Shown here: one piece after another, positions 13,981 to 20,535 of the stretch
How positions within the stretch are numbered: position 1 is the first letter of the stretch
Layout of the letters: the number at the start of each line of letters is the position of its first letter
The notes under the pieces: generated by a model
What the model saw: the letters and a program-made list of their open reading frames with translations, nothing else
Told to the model about the DNA's origin: nothing
The model's database searches: none
Made by a program: the position numbers and the translations under genes
Assembly: GCA_021793635.1 (NCBI GenBank)
Contig: JAJYSI010000010.1
Location: forward strand, 1 to 20,535
Reading direction: 5' to 3'
DNA: 20,535 nucleotides
Origin: Bacteroidota bacterium
GTDB lineage: Bacteria; Bacteroidota; Ignavibacteria; Ignavibacteriales; Ignavibacteriaceae

Positions 13981-16439
13981 TTCTTTTTCTTCTTTATTTC
14001 AGTATGATTTTCATTATTTGTTTTCTGCGCTTTAGATTTTGCATAAAGCTCTTTAATCTTTTTCTCTACCAGATCGAAAACACTGTTCTCTTCGTAAACT
14101 CCCTTTGCATCACGCTTGCCTGATTTTACTCCGGTTAAGATTTCAATTCCTTCTTCAACTCTTGTTATTGTGTAAATGTGAAACTGACGATTTGCAACCG
14201 CTTCAATTATATCTTCACGCAGCATAAGTTCCTGTATATTTTGAACCGGGATAATTACACCCTGCTTTTCGTTAAAGCCGCGCTCTTTGCAGACGTCAAA
14301 GAATCCTTCAATCTTTTCATTCACTCCGCCAATCGGCTGCACATCTCCTTTTTGATTAAGCGAACCTGTAACTGCGATTGATTGTTTAATCGGCAGTCCG
14401 GAAAGTGTTGACAGCAAAGCAAAAATTTCTGCACATGAAGCACTGTCGCCGTCCACAGTTCCGTAAGATTGTTCGAACACCAAGTTGGCATTGAAAGACA
14501 GAGGTAAATTTTGCCCGAAGGTTTCTCTAAAGTATCCGGAAATTATTAGCACACCTTTATTGTAATGCCTTCCGCTCATACCGGCTTCGCGCTCAACATT
14601 TATTATGCTGCCGCTGCCGAGAGAAACTGTTGCGGTTATTCTCGTCGGGCTTCCGAAAGAATAAAAATCGGCATCGAAAACCGCAAGACCGTTTATCTGC
14701 CCTACTCTTTCTCCTTCGACATCAATCAGGACCATTTTCTCGGTAATCATTTCATTTACTTTAGATTCGAGAAGACCATGCCGCTCTCTTCCTGCTTCAT
14801 ATGCTTTCTTTACATGAGGTGCATTTACTATTTTGAGTCCGTCATCTATTGCCCAGAAATTTGCTTCGCGGGCAATGTCGGCAATCTGGGAGAACCTTGC
14901 CGTAAGCTTATTTTTATTGCCTGCAAACTTAGCTCCTATTTCAATTAAATACGCAATTGCGCTTTTATCAAATTCAAGTAGTTTTTCTTCTTTAATTAAT
15001 TTTTTAATTACCCGTGCATATTGAAGAAGAACTTCATCATTCCGCTTTATCTCGTAATCAAAATCTGCCTTAACTTTAAAAATCTTTTTGAAGTCATCTT
15101 CATACATTGCAAGAAGAGAATAGATGTAATCATTGCCGATAAGAATTACTTTTGTGTCGATATCGATCGGTTCTGGTTTGAGCGTTGATGGTGCAAGCTG
15201 GAAGAATGAATGTGAGTCCTGAATTTCAAGCTTGCGGTAAGTTAAAATTCTCTTTAAAGTTTTCCATACGCCGGGCTCGTCATAAACATGTTTGAAGTTT
15301 AAGACCAGGTAACCGCCGTTTGCTCTTAAAAGTGAACCTGCTTTTATTTTTGTGAAGTCGCTGTACCAGCCTCCTTTGCTGTCATAAATTTTTTCAATTG
15401 TTCCGAAAAGATTTACGTAAGTCGGTGAAGTTTCAATTACAACAGGACAGTCTTTTGTTTCGCTGTTATCAAGAATGATGTTCACTTCATATTCTTTGAA
15501 GTAATCAATTTGAAATCCTTCCGGCGAAACTTCTCCTTCGGGCTTTATTCCCTTAAATACCTGAAGATTTGAAAGGATGCTTTCTTCAACCTGATCGATG
15601 TAGTCTTGAACTTTTTTATCGCTGTATTTTTCGCGCAGGTTCTCAATTGCACCTTTTACAATAATAGATGCGGTTTCTCTTTCAAGTTTAACAAGCTTGT
15701 CTTGAAACTCTTCGCTGAGCTTTAATCCCTTCTTAAATAAAGTCTGAAGATCCTGCTGGTTCTCATTATATTTTTTTAGAATTTCTTTTGCGTTGTCCTC
15801 CGTCAGCTTTCCTTCTTTTACGAATTCTTCAAGCTGATAAATCGGCACAGGCTTCTGATCAATTATCGGGAAGATGTCGGGTCGTGCATTCTCGCCAACC
15901 TTAACCTGACCGAGAGAAAAATTCTCTCCCTTAAGTTTCTCTTCGAAAGAAGTCATTAGAGATTGTTCTCTTTCATTGTAATGCGAAATGATTTTCTTCT
16001 TACGGTTTATATAAGCTTCGGTTTCTAAAGACTGCGGTATCCTTCTCTTTAAAACTTCAATTGTAGTAGCCAGATCCTGGCTGAAATATTTTGCCTTACC
16101 TACTTGGAATGTTAGAAGAATTGGTCTGTCCGGGTCTTTAAAATTATTTACGTATGTATAATCAAAAAGCGGCGGACAGTGGGAACTGATTGTCTCAAGC
16201 ATCTTTTTTACGGTAGTTGCTTTACCGGTGCCGGAAAGCCCGGCAATAAAAACATTATAGCCGGGGCTGCGTAAATCAACACCGAGCTTTAACGCTTTAA
16301 GTGCGCGTTCCTGCCCGATGATTCCTTCAATCGGCTTTAAATCAACTGTTGAATCGAATTCAAAAATATCCGGATTACATGTCCATCTTAGGTCTTCCGG
16401 TTTAAGTTCTTTCGGTTTAGAAGGTTTTGGGTATGCCAT
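13971..16439 (-). CDS. Lon-related ATP-dependent protease (LonH/YcbZ-like)
   Basis: An 822-residue cytosolic AAA+ protease of the lon-related YcbZ/LonH type, not the housekeeping LonA: it lacks the LonA N-terminal domain. Walker A is GLSGTGKA (67-74, K73) after the family's YNVFIAG. The middle (about 150-320) is a charged, coiled-coil-rich insertion. The C-terminal protease domain has catalytic Ser666 in GDSAS and Lys709 in VNEKIEG. Their 43-residue spacing equals that of the Ser-Lys dyad in LonA. The tail is Lys-rich (KKKKKRS). Substrates are unknown. It is followed directly by pyk. The start MAYPKP is preceded by a weak GGCGAG site. Confidence 0.9.
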   Translation of the reverse strand: MAYPKPSKPKELKPEDLRWTCNPDIFEFDSTVDLKPIEGIIGQERALKALKLGVDLRSPGYNVFIAGLSGTGKATTVKKMLETISSHCPPLFDYTYVNNFKDPDRPILLTFQVGKAKYFSQDLATTIEVLKRRIPQSLETEAYINRKKKIISHYNEREQSLMTSFEEKLKGENFSLGQVKVGENARPDIFPIIDQKPVPIYQLEEFVKEGKLTEDNAKEILKKYNENQQDLQTLFKKGLKLSEEFQDKLVKLERETASIIVKGAIENLREKYSDKKVQDYIDQVEESILSNLQVFKGIKPEGEVSPEGFQIDYFKEYEVNIILDNSETKDCPVVIETSPTYVNLFGTIEKIYDSKGGWYSDFTKIKAGSLLRANGGYLVLNFKHVYDEPGVWKTLKRILTYRKLEIQDSHSFFQLAPSTLKPEPIDIDTKVILIGNDYIYSLLAMYEDDFKKIFKVKADFDYEIKRNDEVLLQYARVIKKLIKEEKLLEFDKSAIAYLIEIGAKFAGNKNKLTARFSQIADIAREANFWAIDDGLKIVNAPHVKKAYEAGRERHGLLESKVNEMITEKMVLIDVEGERVGQINGLAVFDADFYSFGSPTRITATVSLGSGSIINVEREAGMSGRHYNKGVLIISGYFRETFGQNLPLSFNANLVFEQSYGTVDGDSASCAEIFALLSTLSGLPIKQSIAVTGSLNQKGDVQPIGGVNEKIEGFFDVCKERGFNEKQGVIIPVQNIQELMLREDIIEAVANRQFHIYTITRVEEGIEILTGVKSGKRDAKGVYEENSVFDLVEKKIKELYAKSKAQKTNNENHTEIKKKKKRS

Positions 16440-16514
16440 TTCTCGCCTGCATTATTTAAAGTTTAGAGAACAGATTTATTGACTAAATAATTTTATGAAA
16501 AAATTCTCGAATAA

Positions 16515-16543
16515 AATCTAAACATTATTGGGAAGAATTTCAA
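16515..16543 (-). promoter_or_regulatory. Candidate promoter of the lonH-pyk unit
   Basis: On the minus strand TTGAAA (16543-16538), a 17-bp spacer and TAGATT (16520-16515), about 75 nt before the protease start. The match is moderate (5/6 and 4/6). The surrounding 147 bp between the PIN remnant and the protease gene hold no ORF that I can support. Confidence 0.3.
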
Positions 16544-16586
16544 AAGAGGATTCTTTTACTAAGTCTTATGAAGAGTCGGAGCGTTT

Positions 16587-16988
16587 TTACTCCTGTATAT
16601 TGTAACCTGCTTGATGAAAATGTTTGTCAAATGTAAAAGCATCTTTAATTTTCAAATCTTTCATTATGACAAAGGAAAGACAATCGGTAAGACTCCAGAC
16701 TTTATCTTTTTACTTTTGGTACAAATCAAATGATTTCTTAAGCAGATAATAATTAAGCTTAATTATTTTCACATCAACTGCTTCTTGCAATTACTGAATG
16801 ATCTTGATAGAATCTTCTTTATACTTATTAACTAAGCCGCTGCTAATTTCATATAAAAGGACAATTGATATGTATTTTGTATTCTTAGAATATTTCTCAG
16901 ATAAACCGTAAGCTTGGTCATGATATTGGTCATTCTTATTGACTAATGCAATCAAACATGAGGTATCAAGATGAATTTTACTCAGCAA
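16587..16988 (-). pseudogene. PIN-domain (VapC-like) toxin, interrupted by two stop codons
   Basis: Read from the TTG at 16988, which overlaps the antitoxin stop, the frame gives KIHLDTSCLIALVNKNDQYH with the first PIN aspartate, then an LLYEIS acidic site. It hits TAA at 16793-16791 and again at 16712-16710. The same frame then continues with DKVWSLTDCLSFVIM, the C-terminal PIN aspartate region, and AFTFDKHFHQAGY, to a final TAA at 16589-16587. The total of 133 codons matches a full PIN toxin, with no indel. Both stops fall in otherwise well-conserved flanks. VapC toxins are RNases that cleave tRNA or rRNA. As written, only a fragment without the C-terminal active-site residues would be made, so it is called inactive. 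Sequencing errors are an alternative, but two would be needed. Confidence 0.8.
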
Positions 16989-17196
16989 TCTTTTCACCGC
17001 TGGAATATAAACTAAAGTTCTCTGCAAAATCTTTCGGACCATTAATTTCTATTTTTTTTAGTTCATCGAAAAGTAATGTTGTTCTCTTATTTTTCTTTTT
17101 GTCGGAAGTTAATTTCTTTATCTTATCATAAATTTTTTTTAGTTCGTTCTCTCCCATTTTTTCAATTTCCTTTATTATAAGCTCTCTAGTTGTCAT
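16978..17196 (-). CDS. Antitoxin-like small protein of the decayed PIN module
   Basis: A 72-residue, Lys/Glu-rich, mostly helical protein (MTTRELIIKEIEKMGENELK) that ends with a NGPKDFAENFSLYSSGEKIAE tail in two parts, NGPKDFAENF and SLYSSGEKIAE. Small proteins with this kind of tail are found in front of PIN toxins, where the C-terminus would wrap the toxin. The gene overlaps the PIN frame by 11 nt (TTG start at 16988, TAA at 16980-16978), the usual toxin-antitoxin layout. The reading frame is intact although the toxin is not. It has no DNA-binding motif I can identify. A weak GAGA site precedes the ATG. Confidence 0.68.
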   Translation of the reverse strand: MTTRELIIKEIEKMGENELKKIYDKIKKLTSDKKKNKRTTLLFDELKKIEINGPKDFAENFSLYSSGEKIAE

Positions 17197-17369
17197 GTTA
17201 TTCTCGCTTTAACATATTTGTTCCGGACTGATTTACAACTTACACAATAATTTAACAAGCAAAGAGATTTTTAACCCCCAAGCATATATAAAATAAATTC
17301 TCCACAAGAATTCAAAATTAAATTTCTTATTTTTGCCTATTATTTTTAATATTCAATACTGAAATCAAT

Positions 17370-18500
17370 ATGGAACTGTCTAAAGCAAGAGAAAGCTTTC
17401 CCTACCTTAAACACCGTAAAATTTATTTCAACCATGCATCGACCGGACCGCTTTGTACACCGGTGCTGGATAATATTCACAGAGTCCTTTATGAGAAGAG
17501 TGAAACCAACATCGATGAATACCGCGGGCTACTTTCAATTATATCCGTAACCAAGAATGACCTCGCAGCTTTAATAAATACTAAGCCCGAAAGGATTGCA
17601 TTCGTCGACAATACTTCTAACGGAATAAATGTTTTAGCCACAGGAATAAAATTAAAAAAAGGCAATAGGATAATTCTTAATGATCTGGAATTTCCGGCAA
17701 ACGTTTATCCGTTTCTTAATTTAAAAAGATTTGGAGTAGAAGTTGACTTTGCAAAATCTCATGATGGAATCGTAACCGCTGAAGATGTAATTGAACTGAT
17801 AAGACCGGAGACAAAAATTATTTCGATAAGCCAGGTGCAGTTCTTAACGGGCTACAGAGTTGATCTTGAAAAGATTGGAAAAGTCTGCAAAGAAAAAGGA
17901 ATAATTTTTTCTGTTGATGCAATTCAGGGTTTAGGCGCGGTAAGATTGGATGTAGAAAGAGAAAATATCGATTTCATTTCGGCAGGAAGCCAGAAGTGGC
18001 TGCTTGGCTTGCAAGGGCTTGGATTAATTTATGTGTCTGAGAAGCTTCAAGATTTGATGCAGCAGGATAATGTCGGCTGGCTTTCTGTTGCGGATGCCTG
18101 GAATCTTCTTCATTATGATTTGACTTTGAAAAATACTGCCGAGAGATTTCAAGGCGGAACTTTGAATTCAGTCGGCATTTATGCTTTAAATGCTTCGATG
18201 AAATTTTTTAAGCAGTTTGGATTTGATGAAATTGAAAAGAAAGTAATTGAGAATTCAAGCTATCTGATCGGCAACCTTGAAGAAGCTGGCATTAAGCCTA
18301 TTTTAAGCGGCTGCAATAAAAAGAATATTGCAGGAATAGTCAGCTTTAAACATCAAAGTGCACAGAAAATTTTTGATTCCTTTGCCAAAATAAATATTCA
18401 TTGCGCAGTCCGGGAAGGAATGGTTCGTTTGTCGCCGCATTTTTATAATACGCTGGAAGAGTCTGACACAGTGGTTAATGAATTAAAGAAATTGATATAG
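17370..18500 (+). CDS. Class V aminotransferase-fold PLP enzyme
   Basis: A 376-residue PLP-dependent enzyme of the cysteine desulfurase / isopenicillin N epimerase-like group. Seen: IYFNHASTGPL at 18-28 (substrate and PLP entry), NTSNGIN at 81-87 (PLP phosphate), SVDAIQGLGA at 181-190 with D183 and Q186 that contact the PLP ring, and the Schiff-base lysine K209 in AGSQKWLLG. The C-terminal HCAVREGMVRLSPHFYN has R353, probably the carboxylate clamp. A cysteine occurs at 345 but not in the RxGxHC(A/T) loop of SufS, so desulfurase activity is doubtful. Substrate unknown. There is no Shine-Dalgarno site; a TATTTTTG (17328-17335) could be a -10 element. The gene converges on the deformylase gene with 18 bp between. 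Confidence 0.86.
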   Translation: MELSKARESFPYLKHRKIYFNHASTGPLCTPVLDNIHRVLYEKSETNIDEYRGLLSIISVTKNDLAALINTKPERIAFVDNTSNGINVLATGIKLKKGNRIILNDLEFPANVYPFLNLKRFGVEVDFAKSHDGIVTAEDVIELIRPETKIISISQVQFLTGYRVDLEKIGKVCKEKGIIFSVDAIQGLGAVRLDVERENIDFISAGSQKWLLGLQGLGLIYVSEKLQDLMQQDNVGWLSVADAWNLLHYDLTLKNTAERFQGGTLNSVGIYALNASMKFFKQFGFDEIEKKVIENSSYLIGNLEEAGIKPILSGCNKKNIAGIVSFKHQSAQKIFDSFAKINIHCAVREGMVRLSPHFYNTLEESDTVVNELKKLI

Positions 18501-18504
18501 ATAA

Positions 18505-18525
18505 AATATAATTCAAAATTATATT
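18505..18525. repeat. AT-only palindrome between convergent genes
   Basis: AATATAATT (18505-18513), a 3-nt loop CAA, and AATTATATT (18517-18525) form a perfect 9-bp stem. It spans the stop codon of the deformylase-like gene. It is too AT-rich to be a convincing terminator, but its place between two convergent genes fits a weak bidirectional stop. Confidence 0.4.
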
Positions 18526-19019
18526 AAGAATTTTCTCTGACTCCGGAGCGAGAATGATTTTCCGTCTATTGCTCTTGACACAGCAAGAATCCCATTTAAA
18601 TGATCAACTTCATGCTGGATTAACTCAGATAAATCATCTTGCAAATCCATCGATTGAAATTTCCATTCAAGATCTCTAAAAGTAACATGACATCTTTTAT
18701 GACGTTTTACTTTTACAAGAAGATCGGGGAAGCTCATGCAATCATCCCACAGTTCGAACATTTCAGCACTTAAAATATCGAGCACCGGATTTATCAAAAC
18801 TACCGGCTTATCAATATTCATATAAACAACTCTTTTCATAAAGCCAATCTGCGGAGCGGCAATTGCTCGTCCCGCATTGTATCTTTTTCGAAAATCCATT
18901 AATGTTTCGTGAAGGTCATTGACTGCAGTTTTAACAGATTCAATATCTTCCTGATTAACCGGAGTGCAGACCTCATAAAGCTTTGGATTGCCAAGTAACA
19001 AAATTTCTCTAATTGCCAT
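18519..19019 (-). CDS. def: Peptide deformylase-like protein with altered motif 2
   Basis: Peptide deformylase removes the formyl group from the N-terminal Met of new proteins, using Fe or Zn. The 166-residue protein has motif 1 as GRAIAAPQIG (50-59, Q57) and motif 3 as QHEVDHLNG (135-143; H136 and H140 metal ligands, E137 catalytic). Motif 2, normally EGCLS, reads DDCMS (92-96): the metal ligand C94 is kept but E and G are replaced. All metal ligands are therefore present and activity is plausible, but this is a divergent member and the genome may hold a canonical def elsewhere. It diverges from the DUF2911 gene. Confidence 0.85.
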   Translation of the reverse strand: MAIREILLLGNPKLYEVCTPVNQEDIESVKTAVNDLHETLMDFRKRYNAGRAIAAPQIGFMKRVVYMNIDKPVVLINPVLDILSAEMFELWDDCMSFPDLLVKVKRHKRCHVTFRDLEWKFQSMDLQDDLSELIQHEVDHLNGILAVSRAIDGKSFSLRSQRKFLI

Positions 19020-19115
19020 ATAAAATGTTTTACAATGAAGTTTGATGAAAATAAAATTTTTATTCCTAAATTAAGAGTACTTAAATTAAAAAAGAATGAC
19101 ATTAGGAAACATCAG

Positions 19116-19742
19116 ATGAGTAGAAAAAATATTACCGGCACAATGATATCTTTATTTGCTTTATTTTTAATCCTTTTTACAACGGCAAATGCGCAGCAGA
19201 ATTTGAAAAGCCTTGCAAATAGTAAAGCCTCAAAAGAAAATAATAATACTCCCGGCTGGCATAAAGCAGTTAGAATCAGCCCGAAAGCTTCGATTACTGA
19301 GACAATTGGAATTACGGATGTTACTATTTCATACAGCCGTCCCGGCGTAAAGGGAAGAAAAATTTGGGGGGACTTGGTTCCTTATAATAAAGTTTGGCGC
19401 GCCGGTGCAAACGAAGCGACAGAAATTATTTTTTCCGGCGATGTTTTAATTAACGGTAAAAAATTGCGTGCAGGTTCTTACGGCTTCTTTGTTATTCCGA
19501 GGGAAAAAAACTGGACAATCATCTTCAACAAAGTTGCAGATCAGTGGGGCGCATTTGAATATAATGAATCGGAAGATGCACTGCGGCTGAATGTTACTCC
19601 TCAAACCTCTAACTTTCACGAGTGGCTGGATTATACTTTAGAAAATATGGTTGTAAATCAGCACGGGAAAAATTCTGCAGTTGTCTGCTTGAACTGGGAT
19701 AAGATAAAAGTCCCCTTCACAGTTGAAGCAGATGTGAAATAA
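19116..19742 (+). CDS. Secreted DUF2911 protein
   Basis: A 208-residue protein with a clear DUF2911 domain: SPKASITETIGITDVTISYS, RPGVKGRKIWG, LVPYNKVWRAGANEATEI and AGSYGFFVIP. The family is common in Bacteroidota; its function is unknown. The ATG at 19116 is preferred because it gives a proper signal peptide (MSRKN, hydrophobic stretch to about residue 25, cleavage after ANA) and has AGGA upstream. An in-frame ATG at 19035 would add 27 charged residues before the signal. The exported product probably acts in the periplasm. It converges on the mutase gene across a long inverted repeat. Confidence 0.88.
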   Translation: MSRKNITGTMISLFALFLILFTTANAQQNLKSLANSKASKENNNTPGWHKAVRISPKASITETIGITDVTISYSRPGVKGRKIWGDLVPYNKVWRAGANEATEIIFSGDVLINGKKLRAGSYGFFVIPREKNWTIIFNKVADQWGAFEYNESEDALRLNVTPQTSNFHEWLDYTLENMVVNQHGKNSAVVCLNWDKIKVPFTVEADVK

Positions 19743-19745
19743 ATC

Positions 19746-19818
19746 TTGATACTGGATCCTGGATACTAGAAGACTGATGTTTGCCTTCTAGTATCCGGCA
19801 TCTGATATCCAGCATCAA
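19746..19818. repeat. 73-nt imperfect inverted repeat between convergent genes
   Basis: Outer arms TTGATACTGGAT (19746-19757) and ATCCAGCATCAA (19807-19818) pair at 11 of 12 positions. Inner arms GGATACTAGAAG (19761-19772) and CTTCTAGTATCC (19785-19796) pair perfectly, with a 12-nt loop. The right outer arm contains the TGA stop of the mutase gene (19817-19815). There is no T run, so it is not a standard intrinsic terminator. It looks like a dispersed REP- or MITE-like unit, which one window cannot confirm. Confidence 0.75.
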
Positions 19819-20535
19819 CTCCGTATAGCTTTTAACAACTCCTCGGTTTTTTTTTCCATCAATTTTTGATCCCCTCTGCTTTCAACATTTAAACGAATTA
19901 TCGGTTCGGTGTTCGATATCCTTAGATTGAAGCGCCATGAATCAAACTCAACACTTAAACCATCGAGGTGGTCAATCTTTCCGCCGGAATATTTCTTTTC
20001 CAACTCAACAAGCTTTCCGGCAGGATCGCTGATTTTAGAATTTATTTCTCCGCTGCAAGGATAAGCCTGAATCATCTCTTCAACTAATTGAGAGAACTGT
20101 TTATTCTCTTCCGAAATTAATTGTAGTATTAATAAGAAAGGAATCATTCCGCTGTCTGAATAAGAATTATCTCTAAAGTAATGATGAGCAGACATCTCAC
20201 CGCCGTAAACAGCATTCACCTCGCGCATCTTCTGCTTAATAAAGGCATGACCGCTTTTTGAAACTACCGGAATTCCGCCGCTGCTTTTTACAACTTCTAA
20301 AGTGTTCCAGGTTAATCTTGGGTCATGGACAATTTTTTCACCGGGATGTTTTTTCAAAATAGATTTTGCGAGAAGTGCTACAATGTAATATCCTTCTATA
20401 AAATTTCCTTTTTCATCAAAGAAAAAACATCTGTCGTAATCGCCATCCCACGCAACACCCAAATCGGCTTTGTTTTGAATTACCGCATCGATAGTTGCCT
20501 GCCGATTTTCGGGAAGAAGAGGATTAGGTACTCCG
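19815..20535 (-). CDS. Phosphomannomutase/phosphoglucomutase, C-terminal part
   Basis: The gene runs off the right edge; the frame is open to base 20535, so the TTG at 20462 is internal. About 239 residues are visible. They begin with [14 protein letters not shown] and continue to the metal-binding loop DGDYDR (around 20447-20430). Then come the sugar-binding loop [10 protein letters not shown] (E and H of the GExSxH motif) and the phosphate-binding loop SNTEPIIRL near the C-terminus. This is the alpha-D-phosphohexomutase fold, PMM/PGM (ManB/AlgC) subgroup, which interconverts hexose 1- and 6-phosphates for glycan and sugar-nucleotide synthesis. The phosphoserine loop is outside the window. 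Substrate preference cannot be read with certainty; GEMSxH fits PMM/PGM better than PNGM or PAGM. Confidence 0.93.
   Translation of the reverse strand, partial: GVPNPLLPENRQATIDAVIQNKADLGVAWDGDYDRCFFFDEKGNFIEGYYIVALLAKSILKKHPGEKIVHDPRLTWNTLEVVKSSGGIPVVSKSGHAFIKQKMREVNAVYGGEMSAHHYFRDNSYSDSGMIPFLLILQLISEENKQFSQLVEEMIQAYPCSGEINSKISDPAGKLVELEKKYSGGKIDHLDGLSVEFDSWRFNLRISNTEPIIRLNVESRGDQKLMEKKTEELLKAIRS

Noticed and set aside
14565..14948. Plus-strand open frame of 127 codons inside the Lon-like protease gene
   Set aside because: No recognisable domain and fully antisense to a strongly conserved gene; a shadow frame.
16791..17042. An 83-residue complete gene with N-terminus MVRKILQRTLVY
   Set aside because: Its first 18 or so residues are the antitoxin gene read in another frame, and the rest is only the first part of a PIN domain; treated as part of the broken toxin.
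19035..19115. Longer N-terminus for the DUF2911 protein
   Set aside because: The extra residues are highly charged and precede a complete signal peptide; the ATG at 19116 has AGGA upstream.
1..20535. CRISPR array, tRNA, rRNA, insertion sequence or prophage
   Set aside because: No regularly spaced direct repeats, no cloverleaf or rRNA-like stretch, and no transposase, integrase or phage structural protein were seen on either strand.

Overview
The window is about 20.5 kb of AT-rich bacterial chromosome. It is mostly housekeeping genes plus a few poorly characterised ones. The set suggests the Bacteroidota/Chlorobi lineage, most likely class Ignavibacteria. Reasons: a DUF2911 protein, a giant peptidase/PD40/beta-barrel surface protein, the long acidic-tailed L25, -10 elements of TAnnTTTG type upstream of prs and rpmB, and Shine-Dalgarno sites on some genes but not others. 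This assignment comes from gene content and memory of protein families, not from a database search.

Left part (1-8868, mainly + strand). The 3' end of rnr (RNase R) is followed after 4 nt by a 1058-residue secreted protein that joins a zinc-peptidase domain, a PD40 beta-propeller and a C-terminal outer-membrane barrel. A small FmdB-type zinc-ribbon gene lies on the minus strand, divergent from a lipoprotein with a C-terminal membrane helix. Next comes a translation and nucleotide block: prs-rplY-pth, then rpsF-ssb-rpsR-rplI with its own leader and a full-length Shine-Dalgarno site. It ends in a strong bidirectional terminator shared with convergent rpmB.

Middle part (8949-16439). rpmB (minus) and a YciO/TsaC-type gene (plus) diverge from a 266-bp region with a promoter for each. 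The minus strand then carries two tight units. One is an AmrS-like radical SAM gene, an unknown four-helix membrane protein and a YdfG-like SDR. The other is a LonH/YcbZ-like protease gene followed 2-5 nt later by pyruvate kinase. The pyruvate kinase has no ATG, GTG or TTG in front of its conserved N-terminus and appears to start at an ATT codon, with its ribosome binding site inside the last codons of the protease gene.

Right part (16440-20535). A decayed VapBC-like module has an intact antitoxin ORF but a PIN toxin reading frame broken by two in-frame TAA codons. It is followed by a class V aminotransferase, a peptide deformylase-like protein with an altered second motif, a secreted DUF2911 protein, and the 3' part of a phosphomannomutase/phosphoglucomutase gene. 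The last two genes converge on a 73-nt nearly perfect inverted repeat that includes the mutase stop codon.

I found no CRISPR array, tRNA, rRNA, insertion sequence, prophage or clear new defence system. The best leads are the ATT-started pyruvate kinase, the nonsense-interrupted PIN toxin, the long intergenic inverted repeat and the three-part surface peptidase.
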